Notes: generated by a model from the letters alone, not told the origin. Counted from the first letter of the stretch, positions 8,804 through 19,420 are shown. The stretch is DNA of 64,000 nucleotides from Desulfosporosinus acididurans (GCF_001029285.1 NZ_LDZY01000010.1:1-64000); one strand, 5' to 3'. Numbers and translations: made by a program.

Positions 8804-8856
8804 TCATAGCCCTCCTTTTTTCTATCGCTGATGTTCTATTAGGATTCTTGAAAAAT

Positions 8857-9777
8857 CTAACCTCGATGGGCTAAACCTACTAATTCCTGTACCGAAGAAT
8901 ACCCTCTTTGTTCACAGTAATTGCGGATTCCTTCAACCACGTCCAAAGGAGCCTGGGGGTTATAGAAATTCCCTGTACCGATGCTGACAGCCGTTGCACC
9001 GGCTAAGAGAAATTCCACCGCATCCTGCCAGGAAGTAATCCCTCCCATCCCGATGATGGGTAAATCTACTGCCTCAGCCACTTGCCAAACCATCCGCACA
9101 GCCACAGGCCGAATCGCCGGCCCGGAAAGCCCTCCAAAGGTATTCGCCAAAACTGGACGCTGAGAATTGAGGTCAATACTCATGCCTAAGAGTGTATTAA
9201 TCAGAGAAAGCACATCGGCTCCCCCTCGCTGGACTGCTCGCGCCATCTCCACAATATCCGTTACATTAGGAGAAAGCTTGGCAATAATGGGCAAATCCGT
9301 TTCAGCCTTAACGGCAGCCATGACTTCCTGTGCACTCTTGGGATCTGTCCCAAAATGCATCCCGCCATGTTTCACATTGGGACAAGATATATTAACTTCC
9401 AGAGCCGTTATGCCCGACCCCTTTTTTAAAGCCCGAGCCATACAGGCATAATCATCCAGAGAAAACCCCGATATATTAGCGATTACCGCCGTAGGAATCT
9501 TGCTTAGTTTGGGCAGATAAGATTTCAGGAATTCCTCCAGTCCCGGATTTTCCAGTCCAACAGCATTTAAAAGACCCGCCGGAGTTTCTGCGAGACGCGG
9601 AACAGGATTGCCCAAGCGAGGAAGCGGCGTGATCCCCTTTAAGGTTATCCCTCCCAACGCTTCAAGAGGACAGTAAGCCAGATACTCCTCACCAAATCCA
9701 TAGGTTCCCGAAGACGTGATTATAGGATTTCGGAGGGTAATTCCGCCAAGCTGAGTTGTCAGATCAACAGGTTTCAT
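8857..9777 (-). CDS. pyrD: dihydroorotate dehydrogenase B, catalytic subunit
   Basis: This FMN enzyme oxidises dihydroorotate to orotate. The class 1B form works with the PyrK iron-sulfur flavoprotein, encoded directly upstream. The sequence shows NISCPNVKHGG, with the family's active-site Cys region, and IGMGGITSWQDAVEF for FMN phosphate binding. I place the start at ATG 9777, nine bases after AGGAGG, instead of the TTG three codons earlier. It overlaps the end of pyrK by 14 bp, which suggests translational coupling. Confidence 0.95.
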   Translation of the reverse strand: MKPVDLTTQLGGITLRNPIITSSGTYGFGEEYLAYCPLEALGGITLKGITPLPRLGNPVPRLAETPAGLLNAVGLENPGLEEFLKSYLPKLSKIPTAVIANISGFSLDDYACMARALKKGSGITALEVNISCPNVKHGGMHFGTDPKSAQEVMAAVKAETDLPIIAKLSPNVTDIVEMARAVQRGGADVLSLINTLLGMSIDLNSQRPVLANTFGGLSGPAIRPVAVRMVWQVAEAVDLPIIGMGGITSWQDAVEFLLAGATAVSIGTGNFYNPQAPLDVVEGIRNYCEQRGYSSVQELVGLAHRG

Positions 9778-10612
9778 TCCAGACAACCTCCTCGCCCCTA
9801 AAGATCGGCCCGTCTAAACAAACTTTTTTATGAATTAAGCGGCCGGCCTTATCTTTTAAAGTACATACACATCCCAGACATGCTCCCACAGCACAGCCCA
9901 TTCGTTCTTCCAAGGAAACTTCTATGGGAACATCAAACCTTTGGCAGAGTTCAGTAACGCTTTGCATCATTCCTTTGGGACCGCAAGCAGCCACACTTAC
10001 TCTGACTTCATTGGCTTCGGGTTTTGAGTCTGCCGGTTTAATTTGAGTTAACGCGCTATGAAGAGGTTCCGTTACTAAGCCCTTTTCGCCAAGGCTCCCG
10101 TCCAAGGTGCTGAGGCTTGTTTTTATTTCCAATTCCTTCCACGATGCCAATCCGGCACTTTCCATAAAGGACTTGCACTCTCCTCCCCAAAATAGCCGCA
10201 CTTTCAAACCTTGACTAAGAGCACGCTGAGCTAAAGCAAACAATGGAAAAATGCCAATCCCTCCGGCAACCAACCAAAGTTCTCCCTCTTCAGGCAGTGA
10301 AAAACCATTTCCTAAAGGGCCCATGATACTAAGACTATCTCCGCAGCGAGCCTGAGCTAAAATTTCCGTTCCCCTGCCTTTAATTCTGTAAAGGAGCGTG
10401 ATCTCATCACGCTCCGGAGAAATTTCGGCAATACTAATGGGGCGCCGCAATAAGGGATCAAAGGAAGCCCGCGCGGAATCCTGAACCTGAACCGTTACGA
10501 ATTGTCCCGCCTGGGCAGTTTGAGCAGCAGGTCCTTGAAGAACCAGCCGTCTAAGCTTTTGATCAGTGTTGCCCAATTGTTCATGACTAACGACCAATCC
10601 CTGAGAAAGCAT
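9764..10612 (-). CDS. pyrK: dihydroorotate dehydrogenase B, electron transfer subunit
   Basis: PyrK carries FAD and a 2Fe-2S cluster and passes electrons from PyrD to NAD. The 282-residue protein has the FAD-binding RRPIS motif, an NAD-binding VAGGIGIFPL motif and a C-terminal cysteine cluster (CAVGACLGCVC and a later KVC) for the iron-sulfur centre. A stretch near residues 190-205 (KPADSKPEANEV) is a local insertion. AAAGGAG lies upstream of the ATG. A repeat-rich gap of 188 bp separates it from carB. Confidence 0.95.
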   Translation of the reverse strand: MLSQGLVVSHEQLGNTDQKLRRLVLQGPAAQTAQAGQFVTVQVQDSARASFDPLLRRPISIAEISPERDEITLLYRIKGRGTEILAQARCGDSLSIMGPLGNGFSLPEEGELWLVAGGIGIFPLFALAQRALSQGLKVRLFWGGECKSFMESAGLASWKELEIKTSLSTLDGSLGEKGLVTEPLHSALTQIKPADSKPEANEVRVSVAACGPKGMMQSVTELCQRFDVPIEVSLEERMGCAVGACLGCVCTLKDKAGRLIHKKVCLDGPIFRGEEVVWNETC

Positions 10613-10629
10613 AGCATTCTCTCCTTTCT

Positions 10630-10735
10630 AAGGATACATTAAACTGTTCAGCTAAAGCTGAAGATCGGTGCTTCGGTGACGAAAGGGCCACCGAAGCAAG
10701 GTACGCAAACCACTCACACTTCGAAGTGGTAATCT
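10630..10735 (-). repeat. hairpin repeat between carB and pyrK (type A right part)
   Basis: TGCTTCGGTG and CACCGAAGCA form a perfect 10-bp stem; CACTTCGAAGTG is a second palindrome. On the minus strand the stem is followed by CCGATCTTCAGCTTTAGC, nearly the same tail as the repeat at 28366-28548 (CCGATGTTCAGCTTTAGC), although the stem sequence differs. It lies inside the pyr operon and has no T-run, so it is not an obvious terminator. Confidence 0.55.
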
Positions 10736-10800
10736 TGATTGATAATAAGGTTCGCAAAATTGCGTGTCTGAGAATGATTATTTGTTTTCCACATCGTTAC

Positions 10801-13800
10801 TTAGAGCGGCAGGAGACTGGGAGAAATGCTTTCCAAGACATGAAGCAGGGCCGCCGCCGTATCCAAACTCGTAAAACAAGGAATCCCATACTCTACTGCC
10901 GCTCTCCGGATGGCAAAGCCATCGCTTTCCTGAACCCGGCCATGAGTCGTCGAATTTACGACATATTGAATTTTTTGTTTCCGGATCCCCTCAATAATTT
11001 CATCGGAACCGTCATGAATCTTGGCAATCGGATCAACTCTTATTCCCTTATTCTTTAAATAGCGAGCCGTTCCTTCTGTAGCTAAGATACGAAAGCCAAG
11101 TTCCACAAAACGGCGGACGAGATCGACCCCTTCAGCTTTATCTCTATCCGCCAGGGTGACAAGTACCGTCCCGTAAGGGGTAAAGGAAAGCCCCGCACTT
11201 AAGAGCGCTTTATACAGTGCCTTTTCATAAGTCCTGTCCATCCCCATCACTTCTCCGGTGGATTTCATTTCCGGTCCTAAAGAAGGTTCAACCTTTTGCA
11301 GCTTGGAAAAGGAAAATACCGGCGCCTTGACTGCAACTCGATTCTCCAGCGGCCAAAGACCATGGGGTATTCCAATGTCCTCCCAACCCCTGCCTAAGAT
11401 CACTTGGGTTCCCCAATCCACGATGGGTACGCCTGTAACTTTGCTCAAAAAGGGCACCGTTCTGCTGGACCTCGGGTTAACTTCCAGAACAAAGAGTTCC
11501 TTCTGATAAATAACATATTGAATATTTAAAAGGCCCTTAATGTTTAACGAACGTGCTAAGGACTCTGTCAGAGTAATAATTTTATGGCGCATAGCCTCTT
11601 CTAAGGATTGGGGAGGATAGACAGCAATCGAATCTCCCGAATGGACTCCTGCCCGTTCTAAATGCTCCATAATACCGGGAATAAAGACGTTCTCACCATC
11701 GGAAACTGCGTCAACCTCCACTTCCTTGCCGAGGAGATATTGATCCATCCAGATTTCTTGATCGGAAGAAGCACTGAAAGCACGCTTGACAACAAACTCT
11801 AACTCTTTCTCTTCATAGACGATTTCCATGGCCCGTCCGCCAAGAACGTATGAGGGACGAACAACTAAGGGGAAGCCTATCCGTTCTGCCACTTGACGAA
11901 CCTCTTCCATAGTTGTTGCTCCTCCGCCTCGCGGCCGCTTAGCCCCTAATTCCTGTAAAACGCGATCAAAGGTTCCTCTCTCTTCTGCCCGGTCAATGTT
12001 TTCTACACTGGTGCCTAAAATACGATAGCCCCGTCTCTCTAAGCTGCCGGCTAAACTAATGGCCGTCTGCCCGCCAAACTGAACGATAACACCCTCAGGT
12101 CGTTCTTTATCGAGAATCGCCGAAACATCCTCCAGCGTCAAAGGTTCAAAATAGAGTCGGTCAGCAGTATCAAAGTCTGTAGAAACAGTTTCGGGATTAT
12201 TATTGATAATAATACTCTCATACCCTCTCCGCCTCAAGGCCAAGACGGCATGCACGGAACAGTAATCGAACTCGATCCCTTGGCCAATCCGAATCGGGCC
12301 CGACCCTAGGACGACCACCTTAGGCTTCCTATGGACTTCTCCTTCATCTTCAACATCATAGCTGGAGTAAAAATAAGGAGTCGTCGCTTCAAACTCTCCG
12401 GCACAAGTGTCAACCATTTTAAATACGGGTAAAATTCCGTTCTTACGTCTAAAATAATAGATTTCATCTTCTGTGCAATGCCAGAACTCTGCAAGTTCAG
12501 AATCAGAAAAGCCCAATCGTTTACCTTTTCTTAATTTCTCTGTATCCCAAGGGAACCTTTTTAAAACTTCGGCAAAGTCTGTCAAACGTTTAATGATCAT
12601 GAGAAAGTAGGTGTTCCAGCCTGTAAGATTGGTAAGTTCCTCGAGGGGCCATCCTCGTCTTATTCCTTCGGCCAGAACAAACAATTGGCGATCATCCGGG
12701 TGCTGACAGGCAGTTTTAAGCTCCTCATTCCTTAAATTCTCCAGTTCTTGCCAAAGAACACCGGATACTTTAATATCCAGCGAGCGAATAGCCTTCAGCA
12801 AGGCCGTTTCTAAATTCCTGCCAATGCCCATAACTTCTCCGGTAGCTTTCATCTGCGTGCCTAATTTGCGGTCCGCATCTGTAAATTTATCAAAAGGCCA
12901 ACGCGGAATTTTAACAACAACATAATCTAAGGCCGGTTCAAAACAGGCAGAAGTTTTACCCGTTACGGCATTTCTTAGTTCCGTCAAAGCGTACCCCAGA
13001 GCGATTTTCGCTGCAACCTTAGCGATAGGGTAGCCTGTCGCTTTGGATGCAAGAGCACTGGAACGGCTGAGTCGAGGATTAACCTCAATAACTACATATT
13101 CCATCGTCGACGGATGAAGAGCAAACTGAACATTGCAGCCTCCCTCAATTCCCAAACCATTGACAATCCTGCGGGAAGCACTGCGCAGCATCTGAACTTC
13201 GCGATCGGTTAATGTTTGACAGGGCGCAACAACGATGCTGTCTCCCGTATGTATCCCCACAGGATCCATATTCTCCATATGGCAGATAGTAATACAGTTG
13301 CCAATACCGTCCCGCAAAACCTCAAACTCGATTTCCTTCCAACCGGCGACACTGCGTTCGACGAGTATCTGACTAATCAGACTTGCTTGCAGACCACTTC
13401 GGGCAATCTGTTCCAGTTCCTCATCACTTTCAACGATTCCGCCTCCCGTCCCCCCCAGAGTGAAAGCAGGACGCACAATCAAGGGATAACCCGTTTCCCC
13501 GGCAAACTTCAGAGCGTCCTCGATATTATCTACGATTTTGCTCTCAGGGATAGGTTCGCCTAAGCGCTGCATTAACTCCCGAAAACTTTCACGGTCTTCG
13601 GCTTGGTCAATGCTCTGCAAGGAAGTCCCCATCAGCGTGACACCACAACGTTCCAACACTCCGCGTTTTGCCAGTTGATAAGCTAAGTTAAGACCCGTCT
13701 GTCCGCCCATGGTCGGGATTAAACCGTCAGGTCTCTCTCGTTCGATAATCCGCTCTACGGATTCTACAGTCAAAGGTTCAATGTAAATCCGATCTGCCGT

Positions 13801-13974
13801 CTCGCGATCTGTCATAATGGTCGCCGGATTAGAATTGACCAGAATAACTTCAATTCCCTCTTCGCGTATTGCCCGACATGCCTGAGTTCCGGCGTAATCA
13901 AACTCAGCCGCCTGCCCAATTACAATGGGACCTGAACCAATAACCAAAACTTTTCTCCACTCTTGCTTGGGCAT
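10801..13974 (-). CDS. carB: carbamoyl phosphate synthase, large subunit
   Basis: The 1057-residue synthetase makes carbamoyl phosphate from bicarbonate, two ATP and ammonia channelled from CarA. It shows the expected duplication. Each half begins with an N-terminal motif (VLVIGSGPIVIGQAAEFDY and VVVLGSGPIRIGQGIEFDY) and has an ATP-grasp domain, at about 128-320 and 670-860. An MGS-like allosteric domain occupies about the last 130 residues. Full length and no missing motifs. Its ATG shares a base with the carA stop (TAATG). Confidence 0.97.
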   Translation of the reverse strand: MPKQEWRKVLVIGSGPIVIGQAAEFDYAGTQACRAIREEGIEVILVNSNPATIMTDRETADRIYIEPLTVESVERIIERERPDGLIPTMGGQTGLNLAYQLAKRGVLERCGVTLMGTSLQSIDQAEDRESFRELMQRLGEPIPESKIVDNIEDALKFAGETGYPLIVRPAFTLGGTGGGIVESDEELEQIARSGLQASLISQILVERSVAGWKEIEFEVLRDGIGNCITICHMENMDPVGIHTGDSIVVAPCQTLTDREVQMLRSASRRIVNGLGIEGGCNVQFALHPSTMEYVVIEVNPRLSRSSALASKATGYPIAKVAAKIALGYALTELRNAVTGKTSACFEPALDYVVVKIPRWPFDKFTDADRKLGTQMKATGEVMGIGRNLETALLKAIRSLDIKVSGVLWQELENLRNEELKTACQHPDDRQLFVLAEGIRRGWPLEELTNLTGWNTYFLMIIKRLTDFAEVLKRFPWDTEKLRKGKRLGFSDSELAEFWHCTEDEIYYFRRKNGILPVFKMVDTCAGEFEATTPYFYSSYDVEDEGEVHRKPKVVVLGSGPIRIGQGIEFDYCSVHAVLALRRRGYESIIINNNPETVSTDFDTADRLYFEPLTLEDVSAILDKERPEGVIVQFGGQTAISLAGSLERRGYRILGTSVENIDRAEERGTFDRVLQELGAKRPRGGGATTMEEVRQVAERIGFPLVVRPSYVLGGRAMEIVYEEKELEFVVKRAFSASSDQEIWMDQYLLGKEVEVDAVSDGENVFIPGIMEHLERAGVHSGDSIAVYPPQSLEEAMRHKIITLTESLARSLNIKGLLNIQYVIYQKELFVLEVNPRSSRTVPFLSKVTGVPIVDWGTQVILGRGWEDIGIPHGLWPLENRVAVKAPVFSFSKLQKVEPSLGPEMKSTGEVMGMDRTYEKALYKALLSAGLSFTPYGTVLVTLADRDKAEGVDLVRRFVELGFRILATEGTARYLKNKGIRVDPIAKIHDGSDEIIEGIRKQKIQYVVNSTTHGRVQESDGFAIRRAAVEYGIPCFTSLDTAAALLHVLESISPSLLPL

Positions 13975-15071
13975 TACCTTCTCCCCTTCCTCAGGCTATT
14001 TTCGTCCACCATTTTCGTAAAATGATTAAAAATCTCACTATTTTCCTCAGGGCCGGGAGCCCCTTCCGGATGAAACTGGACGGATATTACCGGATATGTT
14101 GTATGCTCCATTCCTTCTACCGTTCCATCATTAAGATTACGCATGGCCACTTCAAAACCGGATCCTTTTAAAGAATCTTCCCTCACTGCATAACCATGAT
14201 TTTGTGAAGTCATCGTTGCTTTACCTGTTCGCAGATCAAGGACCGGATGATTCCCTCCACGATGTCCATAAGGCAGTTTATAGGTCTCCCCGCCGGCCGC
14301 CAGAGCGAGAAGCTGATGCCCTAAACAGATACCTAAAACAGGCAGCTTATCATACAATTGACGGACCACATCAACGACTTCAGGCAGCTCGCTGGGATCT
14401 CCGGGGCCATTGCTTAAGACCAACCCCCTTGGGCGCTGCCTTAAGACTTCCTCAGCTGTTGATCCTGCCGGGAATACCATGATTCGATAGCCTCTCTGCT
14501 GCAGAGAGCGAAGAATATTTCGTTTGGCTCCAAAGTCAAGCAGGGCTATTAAAGGACCTGACCCCGGGATTTCATAAACTTCCTTAACTGTTGAACGATA
14601 TACCCAATGTTCATTCGAACTGTCTTTCTGCTTCTGCCAAAAATCAAGCCCTTCTTCTCTTGTCTCAGTTAAAACTCCCGGCAAGGTGCCAAATTCCCTT
14701 AGATAGCGCGTCAGTGCTCTCGTATCAACACCTTTTAGTCCTCGAACATCATGCTGCTGACAATAGTCTTCCAAAGACCCCTCAGCATGCAGACTTCCCT
14801 CACCTTGAGAAAGCTCACGCACGATAAGCCCTTGCAGACGAGTTTTGTCAGCTTCATTTTCTTCATGATGCCAGCCATAATTTCCGATTTGTGGCTGAGT
14901 GAGTACCAGAATCTGCCCGGCATAGGATAAATCCGTAATCATCTCCTGATATCCACTCATGGACGTATTAAAGACTACTTCCCTTGCTGCCAATGAGGAA
15001 GAACATTTCTCCCACGCTCCAAACGTTTCCCCCTCAAAGGTTGTCCCATCCATAAAAACGAGATAAGCCAC
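13974..15071 (-). CDS. carA: carbamoyl phosphate synthase, small (glutamine amidotransferase) subunit
   Basis: CarA hydrolyses glutamine and feeds ammonia to CarB. The class I amidotransferase nucleophile is in LGICLGHQLLALAAGG and the His/Glu pair is in VQFHPEGAPGPEE. The N-terminal half is the CPSase small-chain domain (FNTSMSGYQEMITDLSYAGQ). I choose the GTG at 15071, which has GGGAG seven bases upstream, over the TTG six codons earlier. Stop and carB start overlap. Confidence 0.95.
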   Translation of the reverse strand: MAYLVFMDGTTFEGETFGAWEKCSSSLAAREVVFNTSMSGYQEMITDLSYAGQILVLTQPQIGNYGWHHEENEADKTRLQGLIVRELSQGEGSLHAEGSLEDYCQQHDVRGLKGVDTRALTRYLREFGTLPGVLTETREEGLDFWQKQKDSSNEHWVYRSTVKEVYEIPGSGPLIALLDFGAKRNILRSLQQRGYRIMVFPAGSTAEEVLRQRPRGLVLSNGPGDPSELPEVVDVVRQLYDKLPVLGICLGHQLLALAAGGETYKLPYGHRGGNHPVLDLRTGKATMTSQNHGYAVREDSLKGSGFEVAMRNLNDGTVEGMEHTTYPVISVQFHPEGAPGPEENSEIFNHFTKMVDENSLRKGRR

Positions 15072-15146
15072 CTCGACACTCCCTCTCAACTCTCATAACA
15101 TTTTAGGCCTTAAATTAAATAATACTAAGCAATGTTTCTCCATTAA

Positions 15147-16457
15147 TTACAGAAGCATACGGTTTCTTTGGACTAACCGGCCCTCCACCCAGACCATCAC
15201 TGGAAAACCTTGCAGGGTTTTTCCCAAAAATGGTGTATTTCTGGCTTTGGATACTAAATTGCTCGGCTCGATAACTTCCTTATAGCCCGGATCAAAAAGG
15301 ACCATATCCGCAGGAGTTCCCGGCTTAAGCGTTCCTCCCTTTAACCCGAAGCGCTCAGCCGGAGAATAACTCCAGGCCTCAATTACCCGCTCCCAGGAAA
15401 GTTTTCCAGTGAGCACCAGATACTGATAGACAGCACTCAGAGCCGTTTCCAAGCTGGCAATACCAAAGGGAGCTTCGGCAAAAGGACGCGCTTTTTCTGC
15501 CTGGGTATGCGGGGCATGGTCTGTCGCAATCATATCGATAGTTCCATCCTGAAGCCCTTCAATAAGTGCTGCCCGGTCTTCTTGGGAAGCCAGCGGCGGA
15601 TTTACCTTAAGGGCAGTATCTGTAAGATGAATATCTTCGTCACAGAATATAAGATGGTGAGGATTAACTTCCGCAGTGACATTCACGCCCCTTGCTTTCG
15701 CCCTTCGAATCAACTCCACGCTTTCCGCTGTAGAAATATGCGCTAAATGGAGTTTTCCGCCTGTTTCTTCTGTTAAAATCAAGTCTCGGGCAACAATGAC
15801 ACTTTCAGCGCTGGCCGGGATTCCTTTGAGTCCCATGCGCCCCGAGGCTCTTCCTCTGCGCATAAGTCCGTCTCCGGCTAAATAGTTGTCTTCACAATGG
15901 CTGATGATCGGCAGTCCTGTTAATTTAACATATTCTAAGGCCAGTCTCATAACTTCCGCATTCTGAATATTTTTTCCGTCATCCGAAAAGGCGACAACTC
16001 CGCCTTCTTTCATATCCGCCATCTCAACAAGTTCTTCGCCTTGCATCCCTTTAGTTACAGTTCCAATGGGCAGAACATGAGCATATCCGGCTCGTTCACC
16101 TTGAAGACGTACAAACTCCGCCAGGGCCCGCTTGTCAATAACCGGTTGTGTGTTAGCCATAGCTAAAATCGTCGTGAACCCTCCACGCACGGCAGCGCGA
16201 GAACCGCTTAAGATATCCTCTTTATCTTCCTGCCCCGGTTCACGCAAATGAGTATGAACATCGATTAAGCCTGGGAAAAGGAGCTTGCCCTGCCCGTCAA
16301 TTGTCTCTATAGCTTCGCCCTGTACTTTAAATTGAACCTCTTCATCAGTCAGGGACGAGGAAATTGCCAGGATTTTTCCTTCTTTAACAAGAACACTCTG
16401 CGCACTCGCTAGTTTTTGACTAGGATCAACAACCCATACATCTTTAAGCCACAACAT
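15147..16457 (-). CDS. pyrC: dihydroorotase
   Basis: The zinc amidohydrolase cyclises carbamoyl-aspartate to dihydroorotate. The 436-residue protein is a class I dihydroorotase with the HTHLREPGQE metal motif, HCEDN, AHIST and the catalytic ATDHAPH. I place the start at ATG 16457, eight bases after GGAGGG, instead of the TTG five codons upstream. It overlaps the end of pyrB by 14 bp. Confidence 0.95.
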   Translation of the reverse strand: MLWLKDVWVVDPSQKLASAQSVLVKEGKILAISSSLTDEEVQFKVQGEAIETIDGQGKLLFPGLIDVHTHLREPGQEDKEDILSGSRAAVRGGFTTILAMANTQPVIDKRALAEFVRLQGERAGYAHVLPIGTVTKGMQGEELVEMADMKEGGVVAFSDDGKNIQNAEVMRLALEYVKLTGLPIISHCEDNYLAGDGLMRRGRASGRMGLKGIPASAESVIVARDLILTEETGGKLHLAHISTAESVELIRRAKARGVNVTAEVNPHHLIFCDEDIHLTDTALKVNPPLASQEDRAALIEGLQDGTIDMIATDHAPHTQAEKARPFAEAPFGIASLETALSAVYQYLVLTGKLSWERVIEAWSYSPAERFGLKGGTLKPGTPADMVLFDPGYKEVIEPSNLVSKARNTPFLGKTLQGFPVMVWVEGRLVQRNRMLL

Positions 16458-17379
16458 TAGCGGACCCTCCAATCAAGAGATAGATTAAGGCCATACGAAT
16501 TGCCACACCGTTTGTCACCTGACGCTCAATTAAGGCTTGAGCACTGTCTGCCACCTCATCGGAAATTTCCACACCGCGGTTCATCGGACCGGGATGCATA
16601 ACCACGCTTTGTTTACCGGTCTTCTTTAAGCGTTCACTCGTTAAACCATAAAGATGGCTGTATTCCCGCAGGCTGGGAAACAGTCCGCTTTTTTGCCGTT
16701 CCAATTGTAAACGCAGAGCCATCACCACATCGGCGCCCGGCAAAACGCTGTCCAAATCATGAGTCAGTTTAACCCCCAAGCCCCCCATCTCCGCCGGTGC
16801 CAAAGTCGGAGGACCCACCAAGGTAACATTGACTCCAAGTTTTCTCAGGCCCCAGACATTGCTCCGGGCCACACGAGAATGTAAAACGTCCCCAACAATA
16901 ACCACATTTTTCCCTTCCAGGTCTCCCAGCTTTTCCTCCATCGTAAAAATATCCAGTAAAGCTTGGGTCGGATGTTCATGTTGACCATCTCCCGCGTTAA
17001 TAACCCCTGCATCAAGAATATCCGCCAAAAAGCTTGCCGACCCCGAACTTGAATGTCTAAGAATGACTAAATCAGCGCGCATGGCCTGAATAGTTTTGGC
17101 AGTATCGTACAAGCTTTCTCCTTTGCTCACACTGCTTTGAGCTACAGCAATGCTTGTTGTATCCGCGCCTAAGACTTTAGCCGCCATTTCGAAGGACGTT
17201 CTTGTCCTTGTACTAGCTTCATAAAAAAGATTGACAACGGATTTTCCCTTAAGTGTCGGCAGTTTTTTAATGGGCCGCATCAAAATCCCCTTCATCACTT
17301 TTGCTGTCTGCAAAATCTGGCGAATTTCTTCCACATCCATCTCTTCTAACCCAAGAACGTCTTTACGCTGCAATTTCAT
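16444..17379 (-). CDS. pyrB: aspartate carbamoyltransferase, catalytic chain
   Basis: The enzyme joins carbamoyl phosphate and aspartate. The 311-residue protein has the carbamoyl-phosphate loop STRTRTS near residue 56 and HPTQALLDIFT near residue 139. No regulatory pyrI follows, as is usual in Firmicutes. It is the first gene after the second PyrR-type attenuator, so its expression should fall when uridine nucleotides are high. Confidence 0.96.
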   Translation of the reverse strand: MKLQRKDVLGLEEMDVEEIRQILQTAKVMKGILMRPIKKLPTLKGKSVVNLFYEASTRTRTSFEMAAKVLGADTTSIAVAQSSVSKGESLYDTAKTIQAMRADLVILRHSSSGSASFLADILDAGVINAGDGQHEHPTQALLDIFTMEEKLGDLEGKNVVIVGDVLHSRVARSNVWGLRKLGVNVTLVGPPTLAPAEMGGLGVKLTHDLDSVLPGADVVMALRLQLERQKSGLFPSLREYSHLYGLTSERLKKTGKQSVVMHPGPMNRGVEISDEVADSAQALIERQVTNGVAIRMALIYLLIGGSANVVA

Positions 17380-17456
17380 CGTAACCCTCCTAATAATGCT
17401 GTCACTTTTTGGTATCCCCTTCGCTGCAACTTTTATCCAAAAACCAGATTGAGACT

Positions 17457-17560
17457 GAAAAAATCAAAAGTCCTCTCCCAAGAAGGGAGAGGACTAAAAC
17501 AGGCATAGCCAAAAATCCTACTCGCCCCTTGCCCATCTCTCTGGATGGTATTTAAAGGGT
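17457..17560 (-). promoter_or_regulatory. PyrR-type attenuator between pyrR and pyrB
   Basis: On the minus strand a PyrR-binding loop, ATCCAGAGAGATGGGCAAGG (about 17530-17550), precedes a strong terminator: AGTCCTCTCCC, loop TTCTT, GGGAGAGGACT, then TTTTGATTTTTT (17457-17495). The conserved TCCAGAGAG core matches the established PyrR anti-antiterminator. With UMP bound, PyrR would stabilise the loop and let the terminator form. Confidence 0.85.
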
Positions 17561-17599
17561 TAGGTCATATTTTATTGGTATTCACTTGTTAACTTGCAA

Positions 17600-18175
<576 letters not shown>

Positions 18176-18193
18176 TTAGAACACAGATCAGAG

Positions 18194-18275
18194 TGACAAA
18201 ACAAATAGAACTGTCTCCCAAGCAGACAGTCCTTAACTTACTTCCGTCTGCCTTCCCAAGCCTCACAGGACTTCA
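18194..18275 (-). promoter_or_regulatory. PyrR-type attenuator in the pyrR leader
   Basis: On the minus strand GTCCTGTGAGGCTTGGGAAGG (18248-18268) resembles the PyrR-binding loop variant with TGTGAGGCT. About 15 nt later a terminator stem, ACTGTCT/AGACAGT, is followed by a U-rich tail (TCTATTTGTTTTG). The layout matches the attenuator between pyrR and pyrB. Confidence 0.75.
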
Positions 18276-18308
18276 TTTAAAGGCCATTCAACTGTCATTA
18301 AGTTTACT

Positions 18309-19349
18309 TTAGGTTGGCAGAAATGTCAATCCTTCCTGCAAACACTTAAGAAGATTAGAGAACACTTCAGGCACCGGAACGTCAAACCTCATCCATTCCC
18401 CGCTCCGGGGATGTTTAAAGCCTAAATGGGCCGCGTGGAGAAGCTGTCCCTTTAGCCCGAACCTGTTTTTCGCAGGTCCGTAAACAGGATCCCCTAAAAC
18501 GGGATGCTTCAGATAATTCATATGTACACGGATCTGATGCGTCCTGCCGGTTTCCAGATGTACTTCTATGTAGGTCGTATCCGGATAACGTTCCAGAACT
18601 TTGTAATGAGTGACAGCAGTTTTAGAATGATTCATAACAACAGCCATGCGCTTGCGATCCGACGGATCACGTCCGATAGGCGCATCAACAGTACCTGAAG
18701 GTTCATGGATCACGCCATGCACCAAGGCTAAATAGATTCGTTCCATACTGTGCACTTTAAGTTGACCAGCTAAGTTTTGGTGAGCATCATCATTTTTAGC
18801 CACTACTAAAATCCCTGAAGTATCCTTATCAATTCGGTGTACAATCCCAGGCCTTAAAACTCCGTTAATTCCCGAGAGATTACGACAGTGGAATAATAAA
18901 GCGTTAACAAGAGTGCCTGTCCAAGCACCGGGCGCCGGATGAACTACCATACCCTGCGGCTTGTTGACGACTAAGACATCCTGGTCCTCATAAAGGATAT
19001 CTAAAGGAATATCCTCTGGCTCTGCCGTGGCCGGACGAGGCTTTGGCATTGACACTTGAACTCTGTCACCCTTGCGGACTTTATAATTTCCCTTTTTAAT
19101 CTGCCCATTAACTTTAACGTATTCCTTGGCAATCAGATCTTGGACAAAGGACCTGCTCTTTCCTAAGACATGAGTCACCCCAACATCAAGTCGAATTCCT
19201 TCCGAAACTTCAAATTCTAAGCTTTCAATTTCCGTAGAACTATCTTCCAGTCCCAACTCAATCTCGTTAATTTCTTCGTTAAAGTCTTCATCAAGCTGTT
19301 CTGAGCCAACTACTTTTTTTGTTTCCACACCTAATTCTAACCATCCCAT
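18309..19349 (-). CDS. rluD: RluD-family 23S rRNA pseudouridine synthase with acidic N-terminal extension
   Basis: The protein isomerises uridine in large-subunit rRNA (YlyB/RluD family). An S4 RNA-binding domain covers about residues 52-115, followed by the catalytic domain with HRIDKDTSGILV, containing the catalytic Asp. The N-terminal ~48 residues are rich in Glu/Asp and unlike the family core. No good ribosome site precedes the ATG at 19349; a GTG seven codons in is another possible start. The lspA-rluD-pyrR order is a known Firmicute arrangement. Confidence 0.9.
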   Translation of the reverse strand: MGWLELGVETKKVVGSEQLDEDFNEEINEIELGLEDSSTEIESLEFEVSEGIRLDVGVTHVLGKSRSFVQDLIAKEYVKVNGQIKKGNYKVRKGDRVQVSMPKPRPATAEPEDIPLDILYEDQDVLVVNKPQGMVVHPAPGAWTGTLVNALLFHCRNLSGINGVLRPGIVHRIDKDTSGILVVAKNDDAHQNLAGQLKVHSMERIYLALVHGVIHEPSGTVDAPIGRDPSDRKRMAVVMNHSKTAVTHYKVLERYPDTTYIEVHLETGRTHQIRVHMNYLKHPVLGDPVYGPAKNRFGLKGQLLHAAHLGFKHPRSGEWMRFDVPVPEVFSNLLKCLQEGLTFLPT

Positions 19350-19420
19350 ATTAAAATTCTATCATCTGCGTTCATTCTTGAATATTCGCTTTTAATGACT
19401 ATATTTACCTATATTCTTTA

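Noticed and set aside
10726-11058. 110-codon plus-strand frame overlapping carB
   Set aside because: It is the reverse of carB coding sequence, with no independent support.
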